NCBI GenBank assembly: GCA_023435705.1
Contig: JAEYRH010000008.1
Coordinates: 186,001-250,000, forward strand
Reading direction: 5' to 3'
Length of the DNA stretch: 64,000 nucleotides
Source of the DNA: Bacillota bacterium
GTDB lineage: Bacteria; Bacillota; Clostridia; Christensenellales; UMGS416
The translations under genes and the position numbers were made by a program. The stretch's first letter is position 1. Every line of letters starts with the position of its first letter. The notes beneath the pieces were generated by a model, which saw nothing but the letters and a program-made list of their open reading frames with translations, had not been told where the DNA came from and did no database searches. Of the stretch, positions 49,219 through 56,998 are shown one piece after another.

Positions 49219-50670
49219 TCAAATCATGCCGATCTTGCCGATGTCGGAAAACTCCATTTCCAGCTTGCGGGATAGGGGCATCGCATCCACCTTGGGAAGG
49301 CGGTGTTTCTTAAGCAATGGCAGCACCGGCAGCTCCACGCAGAACTCACTGCCAACACCGGGCGCGCTGGTCACCCAGATCCTGCCCTTCATGAGCTCCA
49401 CCAGCGCGCGGGTGAGCGACAAACCGATGCCGCAGCCCTCGCTGGACCGCGTCAGAGAAGAATTGGCCTGCCGGAACCGGTCGAAGATCACTTCCTGGCG
49501 GTCCTGCGGGATGCCCTCGCCGTTGTCGCGCACACTGAGCAACACGGCATCGGCCCCACAATGCAGCCGCACCTCAATGCTGCCGCCGGCAGGCGTGTGC
49601 TTGATGGCGTTGGACAGAAGGTTGAGGATCACGCGCTCCATCTTCTCACTGTCCAGCGGCATCATGCGGCTGGGGCTGGAGCTTGTGAAGCACACGGACA
49701 ACTCGGCTTTCGTGGCGATGTCACCCACAGACTCAACCAGGCCGCGCACCAGCTCCACCACGTCCCCCTCGGCAAACTGCGGGTTCATAAACCCAGCGTC
49801 TATCTTGGTGACATCCAGCAGGTTGCCAATCAGCTTGAGTAGCCTCAGCGAGTTTTGGCGCATCACCGTGATGGCCTTATCAAGCCCTTCGTGGTGGGCG
49901 CCATTGTTGTTCATCCGATATTCCATCAGCTGCAAATTGACCAGGATGATGGACAGGGGTGTTTTAAACTCATGGGAGATGTTGGTGAAAAAATCAGTGA
50001 TGAGGTCGTTTTTGCCCTGAAGCTCCAGCGCCATGCGCTCAAGATTGGTTTCGGTGTTGAGCCGGTGGATGGCCGCCGCCACATGGCTGCACACCATCCT
50101 GATCAAATCCAGCTCCCACGGCTCGAAGGACTCCTTGCTGCCGGAGCCGAAGGCCAGGGTGCCGATCAGCTGGTCTTTGGCCACAAGGGGGCAGCAGGCA
50201 TAGGAGCGGATGCCCATTGCCAATATGCAGGCATACTCCTCAGGATCACTGTTTTGGGTGGCGGTGATCACAATGAATTGCCTGGTTTCAGCCACCCTGC
50301 CGCTCACGCCCTTGCCCATGGCCTTGACGGCGCACAGCAGAAGCTGGGAGGGCTCCAGCCCCTCGCTGGCGTTCAGGTGCAGCTTGCCGCCCTCGCTGAG
50401 CAAATAGTTGACGAGCATGTCACAGCCCAGAAAATGCATCACTGATTTGCAGGTGTCCGCAATGAGGCTTGGGGTAAGATCCTGGAGCAGCAGCCGCTCC
50501 ACAAGTTCAAGCAGGAATTCATTCATCCTGGCAGCATATTCAGGCAAGGCATTGGAAGCAACGGCTTCCGGCACGCACGCCAACACCTGGGTGGCCTGTT
50601 GAGGCTGCTCCACGGGGGTCACCTGCAGCCTGTGGCGGGAGCTATGGTTATTGGTTGAGTTTAAGGTCAT
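49219..50670 (-). CDS. GAF-domain sensor histidine kinase
   Basis: A 483-residue cytoplasmic kinase, paralogue of the next gene. Residues ~60-215 are a GAF-type sensor (CPLVAKDQLIGTLAFGSGSK and LDLIRMVCSHVAAAIHRLN). HisKA has phospho-acceptor His233 in FFTNISHEFKTPLSIIL; NLLSNAIKHT, DNGEGIPQD and GCGIGLSLTRAL are the ATP boxes. The tail RKLEMEFSDIGKIGMI repeats the pattern of its paralogue. MTLNSTNNHSSRH at 50670 is the start with GGGGAG nine bases upstream. The two kinases are about 60% alike in the kinase core by eye. Confidence 0.9.
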   Translation of the reverse strand: MTLNSTNNHSSRHRLQVTPVEQPQQATQVLACVPEAVASNALPEYAARMNEFLLELVERLLLQDLTPSLIADTCKSVMHFLGCDMLVNYLLSEGGKLHLNASEGLEPSQLLLCAVKAMGKGVSGRVAETRQFIVITATQNSDPEEYACILAMGIRSYACCPLVAKDQLIGTLAFGSGSKESFEPWELDLIRMVCSHVAAAIHRLNTETNLERMALELQGKNDLITDFFTNISHEFKTPLSIILVNLQLMEYRMNNNGAHHEGLDKAITVMRQNSLRLLKLIGNLLDVTKIDAGFMNPQFAEGDVVELVRGLVESVGDIATKAELSVCFTSSSPSRMMPLDSEKMERVILNLLSNAIKHTPAGGSIEVRLHCGADAVLLSVRDNGEGIPQDRQEVIFDRFRQANSSLTRSSEGCGIGLSLTRALVELMKGRIWVTSAPGVGSEFCVELPVLPLLKKHRLPKVDAMPLSRKLEMEFSDIGKIGMI

Positions 50671-50718
50671 CGCAGTTTCTCCCCACATTCGGCAAATGAT
50701 TTTGCGATTGGGAGATGA

Positions 50719-50774
50719 TTGACACAAATAATGTCAAAACACATATATAATAACACACATGATATTATTATCAA
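50719..50774 (-). promoter_or_regulatory. Promoter and inverted-repeat operator of the GAF kinase
   Basis: On the minus strand TTGATA (50769-50774) and TATTAT (50747-50752) with a 16-base spacer. Just downstream is the inverted repeat TTGACA-N7-TGTCAA (50719-50737), a likely regulator site. Confidence 0.55.
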
Positions 50775-50946
50775 GATAGAATATGTCGACACAAAAGCGA
50801 GATGTTCGCAAGAAATCGTGCCATTTCGACAGCAGCTGCATTGTGGCGGCGCTGTGCTGGCAATCATCAACCCATTGCGGTATAATCCTGTTGCACCAAA
50901 TCTCCAATCATCACCAGAGTTCATGGAGGAAAGGAACCGAGACAGC

Positions 50947-52035
50947 ATGCAGTTGATCCATCCGGCAGAGCACGGCAAGGCGCTCTCCCTTTTCCAGCAC
51001 AGCAGCCACCAGGGGAAGCTCGCAGCATTGGCCGAAGGCGGCATCGAGGGCAGGATTTGGGTGGACGGTGACAATCCGGGAGCCGCCATCGTGGCCTATC
51101 AGAACAAGCTGATGGTGGCCTGCCAGGTGCCGCCGGAAAGATTCGCCGGCAAACTGCGGGTCTTCCTGCTCACCGAGGTGTATCAAAAGCGCCTGGGCGG
51201 CGGCGATGACGCACAGATCTTCTGGGACGGAGAGGCCGCCTATGAGGCGCTGCTGATGGCGCTGGGAGACAAATGCCCGGCCTTCACTCTGCGGGAGTAT
51301 TGGGAGCTGGATGATCCACGCAACGCAACGAAAGCCGGCCCGCCGGAGGGCTATGAGATCACGATGGTGGATAAAAGCTTGCTGGCGCGGGGCTTGGAAA
51401 ACACCGACAGGCTCCAGGAAGAAATGTGCTCAGAGCGTGTCTCGGTGGAAGAATTCCTGCGGCATAGCTTCGGCGTGTGCGCAGTGAAAGACGGCGCGCT
51501 GGCTGGCTGGTGCCTAAGTGAATACAATAGCGCCAAGGGCTGCGAGATCGGCATCGAGACAGTGGATGGCCACCGGCAGAAGGGGCTTGCCCGGGCGATG
51601 GTTTCGGCCTTCGCCGAAGAAGCGGCCCGACGGGGCGTGGCCGCCATCGGCTGGCACTGCTTTGCCAGCAACGGCCCCTCGCGCCGCACGGCCCAATCGG
51701 CGGGCCTTGCCAGGGTGCTCGAATATGGCGAACTGATCTGCTGCTATGACACGGCGGTGCAATATGCCGTCAACGGCAACCTGGCCGACAGCCAGGCCCG
51801 GTTTGAAGAGGCGGCGGCGTGGTATAGCCGCGCCTGCGCCGATGAGGCGGCGCCGCTATGGGCCTATGTGCGCCAGGCGATGACGCTGACGAGCCTCGGG
51901 CGGCACGATGAGGCGTTTGCCTCACTGAAAACCGGCGTGGCCAGGGGCCTCGATTGGTGGGACTGGCTGGACAGCGAGCCCCGGCTCGCGCCCTTGCGGC
52001 TCGATGGCCGCTGGCAGGGGCTGATGGAAGAGTAA
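50947..52035 (+). CDS. GNAT acetyltransferase with C-terminal TPR-like region
   Basis: A 362-residue protein. Residues ~135-250 are a GNAT domain with EIGIETVDGHRQKGLARAMV SAFAEEA (R-Q-K-G-L-A acetyl-CoA loop) and CFASNGPSRRTAQSAGLARV. The N-terminal ~130 residues are a second, degenerate GNAT-like or FR47-like region. Residues ~275-362 are helical TPR-type (AQARFEEAAAWYSRACADEA; YVRQAMTLTSLGRHDEAFAS). The start at 50947 is placed after AAAGGAA; a longer frame lacks a ribosome site. Divergent from the GAF kinase gene, with TATAAT at 50881-50886 as possible -10. Confidence 0.82.
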   Translation: MQLIHPAEHGKALSLFQHSSHQGKLAALAEGGIEGRIWVDGDNPGAAIVAYQNKLMVACQVPPERFAGKLRVFLLTEVYQKRLGGGDDAQIFWDGEAAYEALLMALGDKCPAFTLREYWELDDPRNATKAGPPEGYEITMVDKSLLARGLENTDRLQEEMCSERVSVEEFLRHSFGVCAVKDGALAGWCLSEYNSAKGCEIGIETVDGHRQKGLARAMVSAFAEEAARRGVAAIGWHCFASNGPSRRTAQSAGLARVLEYGELICCYDTAVQYAVNGNLADSQARFEEAAAWYSRACADEAAPLWAYVRQAMTLTSLGRHDEAFASLKTGVARGLDWWDWLDSEPRLAPLRLDGRWQGLMEE

Positions 52036-52054
52036 CGCAGGCAGGAACGAAAAG

Positions 52055-52079
52055 ACGCCCGGCAAAAGCCGGGCGTTTA
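52055..52079 (+). terminator. Terminator of the GNAT-TPR gene
   Basis: ACGCCCGGC (52055-52063), loop AAAA, GCCGGGCGT (52068-52076), then TTTACT; 20 bases past the stop. Confidence 0.8.
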
Positions 52080-52304
52080 CTGTTGTGGACGGGCCGGGAT
52101 GGAACCACAAAGACGGACCGGGACGGAGCCATAAAGACGGGCCGGGACGGAGCCCGGCCCCTACTGACGGGCAGGGGGGTGAGTGCCGTCTCCAGTTACC
52201 ACAGGAGCCGTTTGTTCGGTGCTCACTCGGGGTAATAGGGGCGAAGCCCCTAAACTAGAATACCCCTCCCCCAGTGATGGGGGAGGGGCAAGGGGTGAGG
52301 GCCC
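52080..52304. repeat. REP-like palindrome cluster
   Basis: Three closely spaced copies or part copies of GGGCCGGGACGGAGCCCGGCCC: near 52090, 52115 and 52141-52162, followed by a CTCCCCCA/TGGGGGAG stem near 52265. No gene. Confidence 0.72.
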
Positions 52305-53051
52305 TTAATCCCAATCAACATCCACTTCGCCATCCACAGCGTCTTCGGTGATCAGCGTCATCGTGATCCTGCCCGGTTCGAATTCAGAGAGATCCATCGT
52401 GGATACGGTGTTGGGGCCGATCAGGTCCAATGCCGAGCGCGTGCTGCCCTGGGTGAACTCCAATGTCATTTTGCCGCTGCCCAGGCTCGACTTCACCCGC
52501 ACTTCTTTGGGGGTTTCGCCGTCATATTCAAGCTGGTTGTTGGTCTTGCTGCCGTCCATCTTGTAAAAGCTCAGGTGCCAGTTGTGGTTCACATTGCGCT
52601 CCACGCTGCCGATGGAGATATGGCTGTTGGGCGCGTAGTTGCCTTTGAGCCGCAGCACACCCAGCATGCCGATGGAGAGGGCGCCCAGGATCACAAGGGC
52701 GATGCAGCAGAGGAACGCCACCATCGGCCAGCGGGCCGGCTTGGTCAAGGGCTTCATCTGCGACGCTTCGCCGCCCACGGCCCCGCCGCAGTGGGGGCAG
52801 AACGCCACGTTGGCCTGAATGGCCCTGGCGCAATGGGGGCACAGGCCGGCGGCCTGGTTGCGGCCCGCCGCCAGATAGATGATCAGGCCAATGAAGCTGG
52901 GCACCAGCAGCACCACCACCGTCCAAAGTGCGGCATTGAGGCCCCGGGATTTCGCGTCCTTCCAGGTCCAGATGCCCAGAAACACATAGGCAAGCCCGCC
53001 CAGCACCACCAGCAGCAGCGCCGGCACAACAATCAGAATGCTCGAATTCAT
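52305..53051 (-). CDS. Zinc-ribbon membrane protein of the ECF sigma operon
   Basis: A 248-residue protein. Two helices at the N-terminus (residues ~5-30 and ~41-64) frame PLDc_N-like FLGIWTWKDAKSRGLNAALW. A double zinc ribbon follows: CPHCARAIQANVAFCPHCGG. One more helix (WPMVAFLCCIALVILGALSI) leads to a beta-rich outer domain (ISIGSVERNVNHNWHLSFYK, MTLEFTQGSTRSALDLIGPN). Its ATG overlaps the stop of the preceding gene. Placement after an ECF sigma and a membrane protein suggests a sensor or target of that sigma. Confidence 0.75.
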   Translation of the reverse strand: MNSSILIVVPALLLVVLGGLAYVFLGIWTWKDAKSRGLNAALWTVVVLLVPSFIGLIIYLAAGRNQAAGLCPHCARAIQANVAFCPHCGGAVGGEASQMKPLTKPARWPMVAFLCCIALVILGALSIGMLGVLRLKGNYAPNSHISIGSVERNVNHNWHLSFYKMDGSKTNNQLEYDGETPKEVRVKSSLGSGKMTLEFTQGSTRSALDLIGPNTVSTMDLSEFEPGRITMTLITEDAVDGEVDVDWD

Positions 53052-53383
53052 ATCAGTCTTGATTCCTCCTTAAAGGGTTTGATTTTGAAATATCCAAACA
53101 GTGTGATCAGCCAGGCCGAGAGCGTGCAGACGCCCAGCAGCAGCGTGCCCGCCGCCACACACCGCCAGCTCGTGGCCATGGAATACAACAGGGCCATCAT
53201 CACGGCGGAAAGCGCCGTGCCGCCCAGCGCCGGCAGCCACCAAAGCGAAGGGCTCTTCCGCTGCCCTTGCCGGAGCTGCCGCCTGGTCGCAAGCACCAGG
53301 CCTGAAGCCGGGCGCTCCTCACAGCCCAGCGACTCCATGAGCAGCTTGTCCAATTCTCTGTCGTCAAACTTCCTGCGACCCAT
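53048..53383 (-). CDS. Putative anti-sigma-like membrane protein
   Basis: A 111-residue protein with a charged N-terminal cytoplasmic part (FDDRELDKLLMESLGCEERP) and two helices (residues ~47-66 and ~70-95). It overlaps the sigma factor gene by 20 bases and the zinc-ribbon gene by four. No zinc-binding anti-sigma HxxxCxxC motif is visible, so anti-sigma activity is inferred from location, size and topology only. Confidence 0.62.
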   Translation of the reverse strand: MGRRKFDDRELDKLLMESLGCEERPASGLVLATRRQLRQGQRKSPSLWWLPALGGTALSAVMMALLYSMATSWRCVAAGTLLLGVCTLSAWLITLFGYFKIKPFKEESRLI

Positions 53384-53900
53384 AGCCCTTCGCCTCCAAT
53401 CCTTCGCGGATCAGCTTCCGCGCCTTGTATAGCCTGCTTTTCACCGTGCCAGGCGGCAGCCCCAGCGCCCGCGCTGCCTCTTCCACCGTGAGCCCTCCGG
53501 CATAAAGCATCGCCACCGGCTCCCGGAGCTTGATGGGCAATGCCAGCACCTCCGCCCGCACGGCTTCCCGGAGCTCCCGGTCGCCCGCCTCGTCCTCCAG
53601 GCAGAAGGAGCTTGGTGCGTCTGGTGGCTCGCCGTCCTCCCCCGCTGCGGCCTGCGGGGCAATCCGCTGCCTGCGGGCGGCCTTGGCCCCGTCGCGGCGG
53701 TGGGCTCTGGCGGCGATGGCGAGCAGAAACCCCAGCGGGCTCCTTTCCCGGTCAATGCGGTGGGCCAGCTCCATGGCCCTCAGGAATGTGCGCTGAAACA
53801 GGTCGTCGGCTTCCTGCCTGCTGCCGGTGAGCCTTGCGCAAAAGCGGTACACGGCGTCGCCGTGCAACTCCACCAGGTTTTCCATCTCTACCGGGTTCAA
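53364..53900 (-). CDS. ECF-type RNA polymerase sigma factor
   Basis: A 178-residue sigma-70 family ECF factor. Region 2 is VELHGDAVYRFCARLTGSRQ EADDLFQRTFLRAMELAHRI, and region 4 is LPIKLREPVAMLYAGGLTVE EAARALGLPPGTVKSRLYKA RKLI. Between them is a long acidic linker (QAAAGEDGEPPDAPSSF). TTG at 53900 is the probable start: GGGAGG is seven bases upstream, while GTG at 53915 lies on top of that site. First gene of an operon with two membrane proteins. A possible self-recognised promoter is just upstream. Confidence 0.9.
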   Translation of the reverse strand: MNPVEMENLVELHGDAVYRFCARLTGSRQEADDLFQRTFLRAMELAHRIDRERSPLGFLLAIAARAHRRDGAKAARRQRIAPQAAAGEDGEPPDAPSSFCLEDEAGDRELREAVRAEVLALPIKLREPVAMLYAGGLTVEEAARALGLPPGTVKSRLYKARKLIREGLEAKGYGSQEV

Positions 53901-53922
53901 GCAGTCACCTCCCACAACCCTG

Positions 53923-53949
53923 TATCCCCGCGAGGGGGGAAACGGTTCA
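53923..53949 (-). promoter_or_regulatory. Possible ECF-type autoregulated promoter
   Basis: On the minus strand TGAACCG (53943-53949), with AAC in the place of the conserved -35 AAC, then 16 bases and GGGATA (53923-53928). The AAC-N16 geometry matches ECF promoters such as those of SigW-type factors, though the CGT of their -10 is missing. Confidence 0.35.
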
Positions 53950-54060
53950 TTAATTTTTCAGCAATTTCAAAAAAAACCAGGCCTCATGCGACTAATTGGA
54001 TTGTACAATATTCCGTGGGAGATTCGAAGAGCAGCCCTGGCCAATGAGAGGGGTAGAAGA

Positions 54061-54405
54061 ATGATGGATTTTCCGGAGTTTATGAAGCGGCCCGCCAACA
54101 AGGTGCCATCGCAGCAGCAAAACACAGCCGATGTGGAGGGGTATTACTATTCTGCCTCCGACGGCAGCCAGATGGCATTCTGGACATGCCATGCCGACAG
54201 GGTTTCGAAAGAACATGCACATGAATTTGATGAATACATGGTGTGCGTCAGCGGCGAGTATGTGGTGTCCATCAACGGGGTAGAAACGGTTCTGCACGCC
54301 GGTGACGAGATTATGATCCCCAAAGGGGCTGTGCAGGGCGGCAGATGCAAAGCCGGGACCAGAACGATCCACGCGTTTGGGGGCAGACGAATCATTGCAA
54401 TGTGA
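54061..54405 (+). CDS. Cupin-domain protein
   Basis: A 114-residue single-cupin protein. KEHAHEFDEYMVCVSGEYVV SINGVETVLHAGDEIMIPKG is the double-motif core (HxH...E and the glycine/pro turn), with metal-ligand histidines in HAHEFDEYM. A short helical lead precedes it (FPEFMKRPANKVPSQQ). GAGGGG precedes the ATG at 54061 by seven bases. Function may be sugar or signal binding; it converges with the DUF1848 gene. Confidence 0.82.
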   Translation: MMDFPEFMKRPANKVPSQQQNTADVEGYYYSASDGSQMAFWTCHADRVSKEHAHEFDEYMVCVSGEYVVSINGVETVLHAGDEIMIPKGAVQGGRCKAGTRTIHAFGGRRIIAM

Positions 54406-54419
54406 TTATTCCAATCATC

Positions 54420-55289
54420 CTAGTCCGCCACTCCAATCAGTGCCGACCCGGCAGGGTCATGTCTCCCCCTGTTCCGTTCAATCACCGCAGGATTATAGTT
54501 CGCATAACAATACAAACACCCGCCGGGACAAGTGTTATACACCCCAAGATCCACGCTGGGCGCGCAAAGGCAGCCGGGCCGCTGGCCCTTGTCCTTCACA
54601 ACAGGCAGATCAAGCCCCCACAGGCCGTTGATCAGGGCCGCATCCACACACCGGCCATGGCCGATGCCCAACGCCGCCAGGTCAATGCCCTCGGCGCAGG
54701 TCATGAGATCAATGCCGCACTGCCTTGCGATGGGCGCAAACGCTGCGGCAATTGCGGTTTTCGCCCCGTCATCCATCGGTGCAAGCCGGAGTATCCCGGC
54801 GTTGGCGGCAGTGTTTTTATAGTCGTCGATAAAGCTGATTGTGCAGCGCTTGGTATGGCCCCGAAGCGCATGGGCCAGTTGGCCGAACAGGTCGGTGTGG
54901 CGTTCCGGCGTGTAATCGGGGTTCAACAATACAGGGTCATACCGCCACAGCACCCGCTCCGGGCCGATGGTGTCGGAAAGCCTATGGAATGTGTCCATCA
55001 GTGCTGCCTTATCCCAAAAGGCCGGCTCAATCTCCGGCCCATAGCCGGTCAGCGTGAGCTGGAAGTAATAGCGGTGCGCCGCAAGTTCACCAAGCCGCCC
55101 AAGCATCGGTGCGGGGTTCTTGCTCCAAAACACAATAGCATCCACATCGCAGGGCTTCAGGCTCACACGCCGCTCCTGCCGGGAGTTCCTCGGATTGCGG
55201 GCAATGGCAAAGCCCTCCCGCAGGCGCTCATAAAGCCAGGAGGAGTAATAAGCGGGGATGTCGGTGCGGCGGGAGATGCTGAGGATCAT
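54420..55289 (-). CDS. DUF1848 protein (radical-SAM-like)
   Basis: A 289-residue cytoplasmic protein of the DUF1848 family. ILSISRRTDIPAYYSSWLYE RLREGFAIARNPRN opens it, DAIVFWSKNPAPML and YFQLTLTGYGPEIEP follow, and the C-terminal CLCAPSVDLGVYNTCPGGCL YCYANYNP carries four cysteines in the place where a 4Fe-4S cluster could sit. The family is thought to be radical-SAM-like but the activity is unknown. The start has no obvious ribosome site; ACAA precedes ATG. Confidence 0.82.
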   Translation of the reverse strand: MILSISRRTDIPAYYSSWLYERLREGFAIARNPRNSRQERRVSLKPCDVDAIVFWSKNPAPMLGRLGELAAHRYYFQLTLTGYGPEIEPAFWDKAALMDTFHRLSDTIGPERVLWRYDPVLLNPDYTPERHTDLFGQLAHALRGHTKRCTISFIDDYKNTAANAGILRLAPMDDGAKTAIAAAFAPIARQCGIDLMTCAEGIDLAALGIGHGRCVDAALINGLWGLDLPVVKDKGQRPGCLCAPSVDLGVYNTCPGGCLYCYANYNPAVIERNRGRHDPAGSALIGVAD

Positions 55290-55574
55290 TTGTTCTACAA
55301 CTCAGGGTCGAGGGTTCGTGCTGGGACGGTGCCATGAAGACGGGCCGGGACGGGCTGGCCGCGATCTTGCAGATCGCTGCTCGCCTATGCAACCGAGAGC
55401 CCGGCCCCTACTGAAAGCTCGAGAGAGTGACCTCCCTACCCTCCCTTATTAAGGGGGGATGCCCCCGCAGGGGCAGGGGGGATTTCTTAGGAAATGAGAT
55501 TCGGGCCGGTACAGAGCCCGGCCCGTACATTGAGTCGTTAGTTCAAACTATTTCCTTCCCACATTGGAAAATAT
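55290..55574. repeat. Repeat cluster downstream of the serine hydrolase
   Basis: About 285 bases without a gene. It holds two REP-like palindrome copies (near 55339-55412 and 55503-55526) and an ATG-stem-loop-CAG element at 55453-55482 (stem GCCCC/GGGGC), plus the outer stem CCTCCCTT/AAGGGGGG. Confidence 0.7.
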
Positions 55575-56738
55575 TCAGATTGCCCCATACACCGCATTGC
55601 GGATCCTGGGCATGTGATAGCCCTCCTGGTTGGGCATCATCTGCTGCATGTAGGTGATCGTGAGCTGTTCGGCGCGGTCAATGAAGACCAGTGTGCCGGC
55701 CAGCCCCGCCCAGCCAAATTCACCAAGGGGTGCGCTGCAGCCGCCGGCGGCCCGGTCGATGAGCACGCGCACGCCAAGGCCATAACCGTAACCGGCCATC
55801 TGCTCCCAGTTGAAGTCGGCCATCTGCGCGGCATCAAGGTGGTTGGTGGCCATCAGATCGATCGTGTGGTCGCTCAGGATCCGCACACCGTTGAGCTCGC
55901 CCAAGGCCAGCGCCTGGGCAAAGCGGGTGTAGTCCGAAAGGGTGGAGAGCAGCCCGCCGCCGCCTCCCTCAAAGGAGGCACCTGGTTGGTAATCACTGTC
56001 CATATCGGTGATCTTCCGGCGGGAGCCGTCGGCTTCCAGGCTGTACATGCCGCAGAGCCTGCTCCGCTTGCCCTCCCCAATGCGGAAAGCAGTGTCCTTC
56101 ATGCCCAGCGGGTCAAAGATGTTTTCTTTGAGGAACTGCCCAAACGCCTTGCCGGACAGCGCCTCGATGAACGCACCCAGCACGTCGTGGCTCATGCCAT
56201 ACATCCAGTGGCTGCCGGGGTCGAACGCCAGCGGGATGCCGGAGAGCACTTTCGTCATCTCGCGCACCGTCCACGGCTTGTCCGATCCGCCCTTGGTCAC
56301 ATCGCCATAGACCCTGGCCATGTGGCGGGCGGTTTCGGTGCCCTCGCCGGGGTAAGGGATGCCGGAGGTCATGCAAAAAAGATCCTTCACACGGATGGGG
56401 CAAGCCGCCTTGTCTGTATAAAGCGCGCCCTGCGGGTTGTGGCGGTAGACCTGCATGTCTTTGAACTCAGGCAGATACTCGGATAGCGGGTCATTGAGGG
56501 CAAAGGGGCCCCGCTCATAGAGCATCAGCGCTGCCGCGCAGGTGATCACCTTGCTCATGGAGTAGATGCGATAGATCGTGTCCGGGCCGATGGGCTTTTT
56601 GGTTTCCAGGTCCATCACGCCCACATAGTCCTCATAGAGCGTTTCGCCACCTCGGGCGACCATCAGCGAACAGCCGGCGGGGCCTTTTTCCACGAAGGTT
56701 TCCAGGATGGGGCGCAGGCGTTGTTGCAGCAGGGACAT
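55575..56738 (-). CDS. Serine beta-lactamase-fold hydrolase / esterase
   Basis: A 387-residue serine hydrolase of the class C beta-lactamase/penicillin-binding fold. The SxxK motif is YSMSKVITCAAALM, the second motif is YGMSHDVLGAFIEAL (Y-x-S rather than Y-x-N), and HLGARVLIDR-like VRVLIDRAAGGCSAPLGEFG WAG includes the H/K-T-G position. No signal peptide is visible, so it is probably cytoplasmic: an esterase or peptidase, not an antibiotic-resistance enzyme. AAGGAGA lies seven bases before the ATG. Confidence 0.85.
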   Translation of the reverse strand: MSLLQQRLRPILETFVEKGPAGCSLMVARGGETLYEDYVGVMDLETKKPIGPDTIYRIYSMSKVITCAAALMLYERGPFALNDPLSEYLPEFKDMQVYRHNPQGALYTDKAACPIRVKDLFCMTSGIPYPGEGTETARHMARVYGDVTKGGSDKPWTVREMTKVLSGIPLAFDPGSHWMYGMSHDVLGAFIEALSGKAFGQFLKENIFDPLGMKDTAFRIGEGKRSRLCGMYSLEADGSRRKITDMDSDYQPGASFEGGGGGLLSTLSDYTRFAQALALGELNGVRILSDHTIDLMATNHLDAAQMADFNWEQMAGYGYGLGVRVLIDRAAGGCSAPLGEFGWAGLAGTLVFIDRAEQLTITYMQQMMPNQEGYHMPRIRNAVYGAI

Positions 56739-56788
56739 TTGTGATCTCCTTATGCTCTTATTTATTCAGCATCTCAGTTAATCCATAA

Positions 56789-56980
56789 GTGCTTTTGCGT
56801 GTCAAAAGCACCAAAACCAACCGGGGGTGGCAAATTCCCAAGACCTCTTCACTGCCGTCATCAGGGCGGGCCGACGACAACTCGTCGCGCGGGAGACGCG
56901 CTCCTCACACAGTCGCTCGGCCTGATCGCCCTGATTTCCGCATCTCAGAGGTGGAATTTGCAAACCCCCGGACCCCCTAA
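56789..56980. repeat. ~190 bp structured repeat, copy 2
   Basis: Hairpin GTGCTTTTG-CGTGT-CAAAAGCAC (56789-56811), core CCGGGGG (56821-56827) to CCCCCGG (56965-56971), inner pairs ATCAGGGC/GCCCTGAT, GGCCGA/TCGGCC, ACCTCT/AGAGGT and GGCAAATTCC/GGAATTTGC. Differs from copies 1 and 3 by a small insertion GCGCGGGAGACGCG-like in the apical part. Confidence 0.85.
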
Positions 56981-56998
56981 GAGACGCAGCATTGGTTT

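Noticed and set aside
55575..56738. Antibiotic-resistance beta-lactamase
   Set aside because: The fold and SxxK motif are present but no signal peptide and a changed second motif; a cytoplasmic esterase or peptidase fits better.
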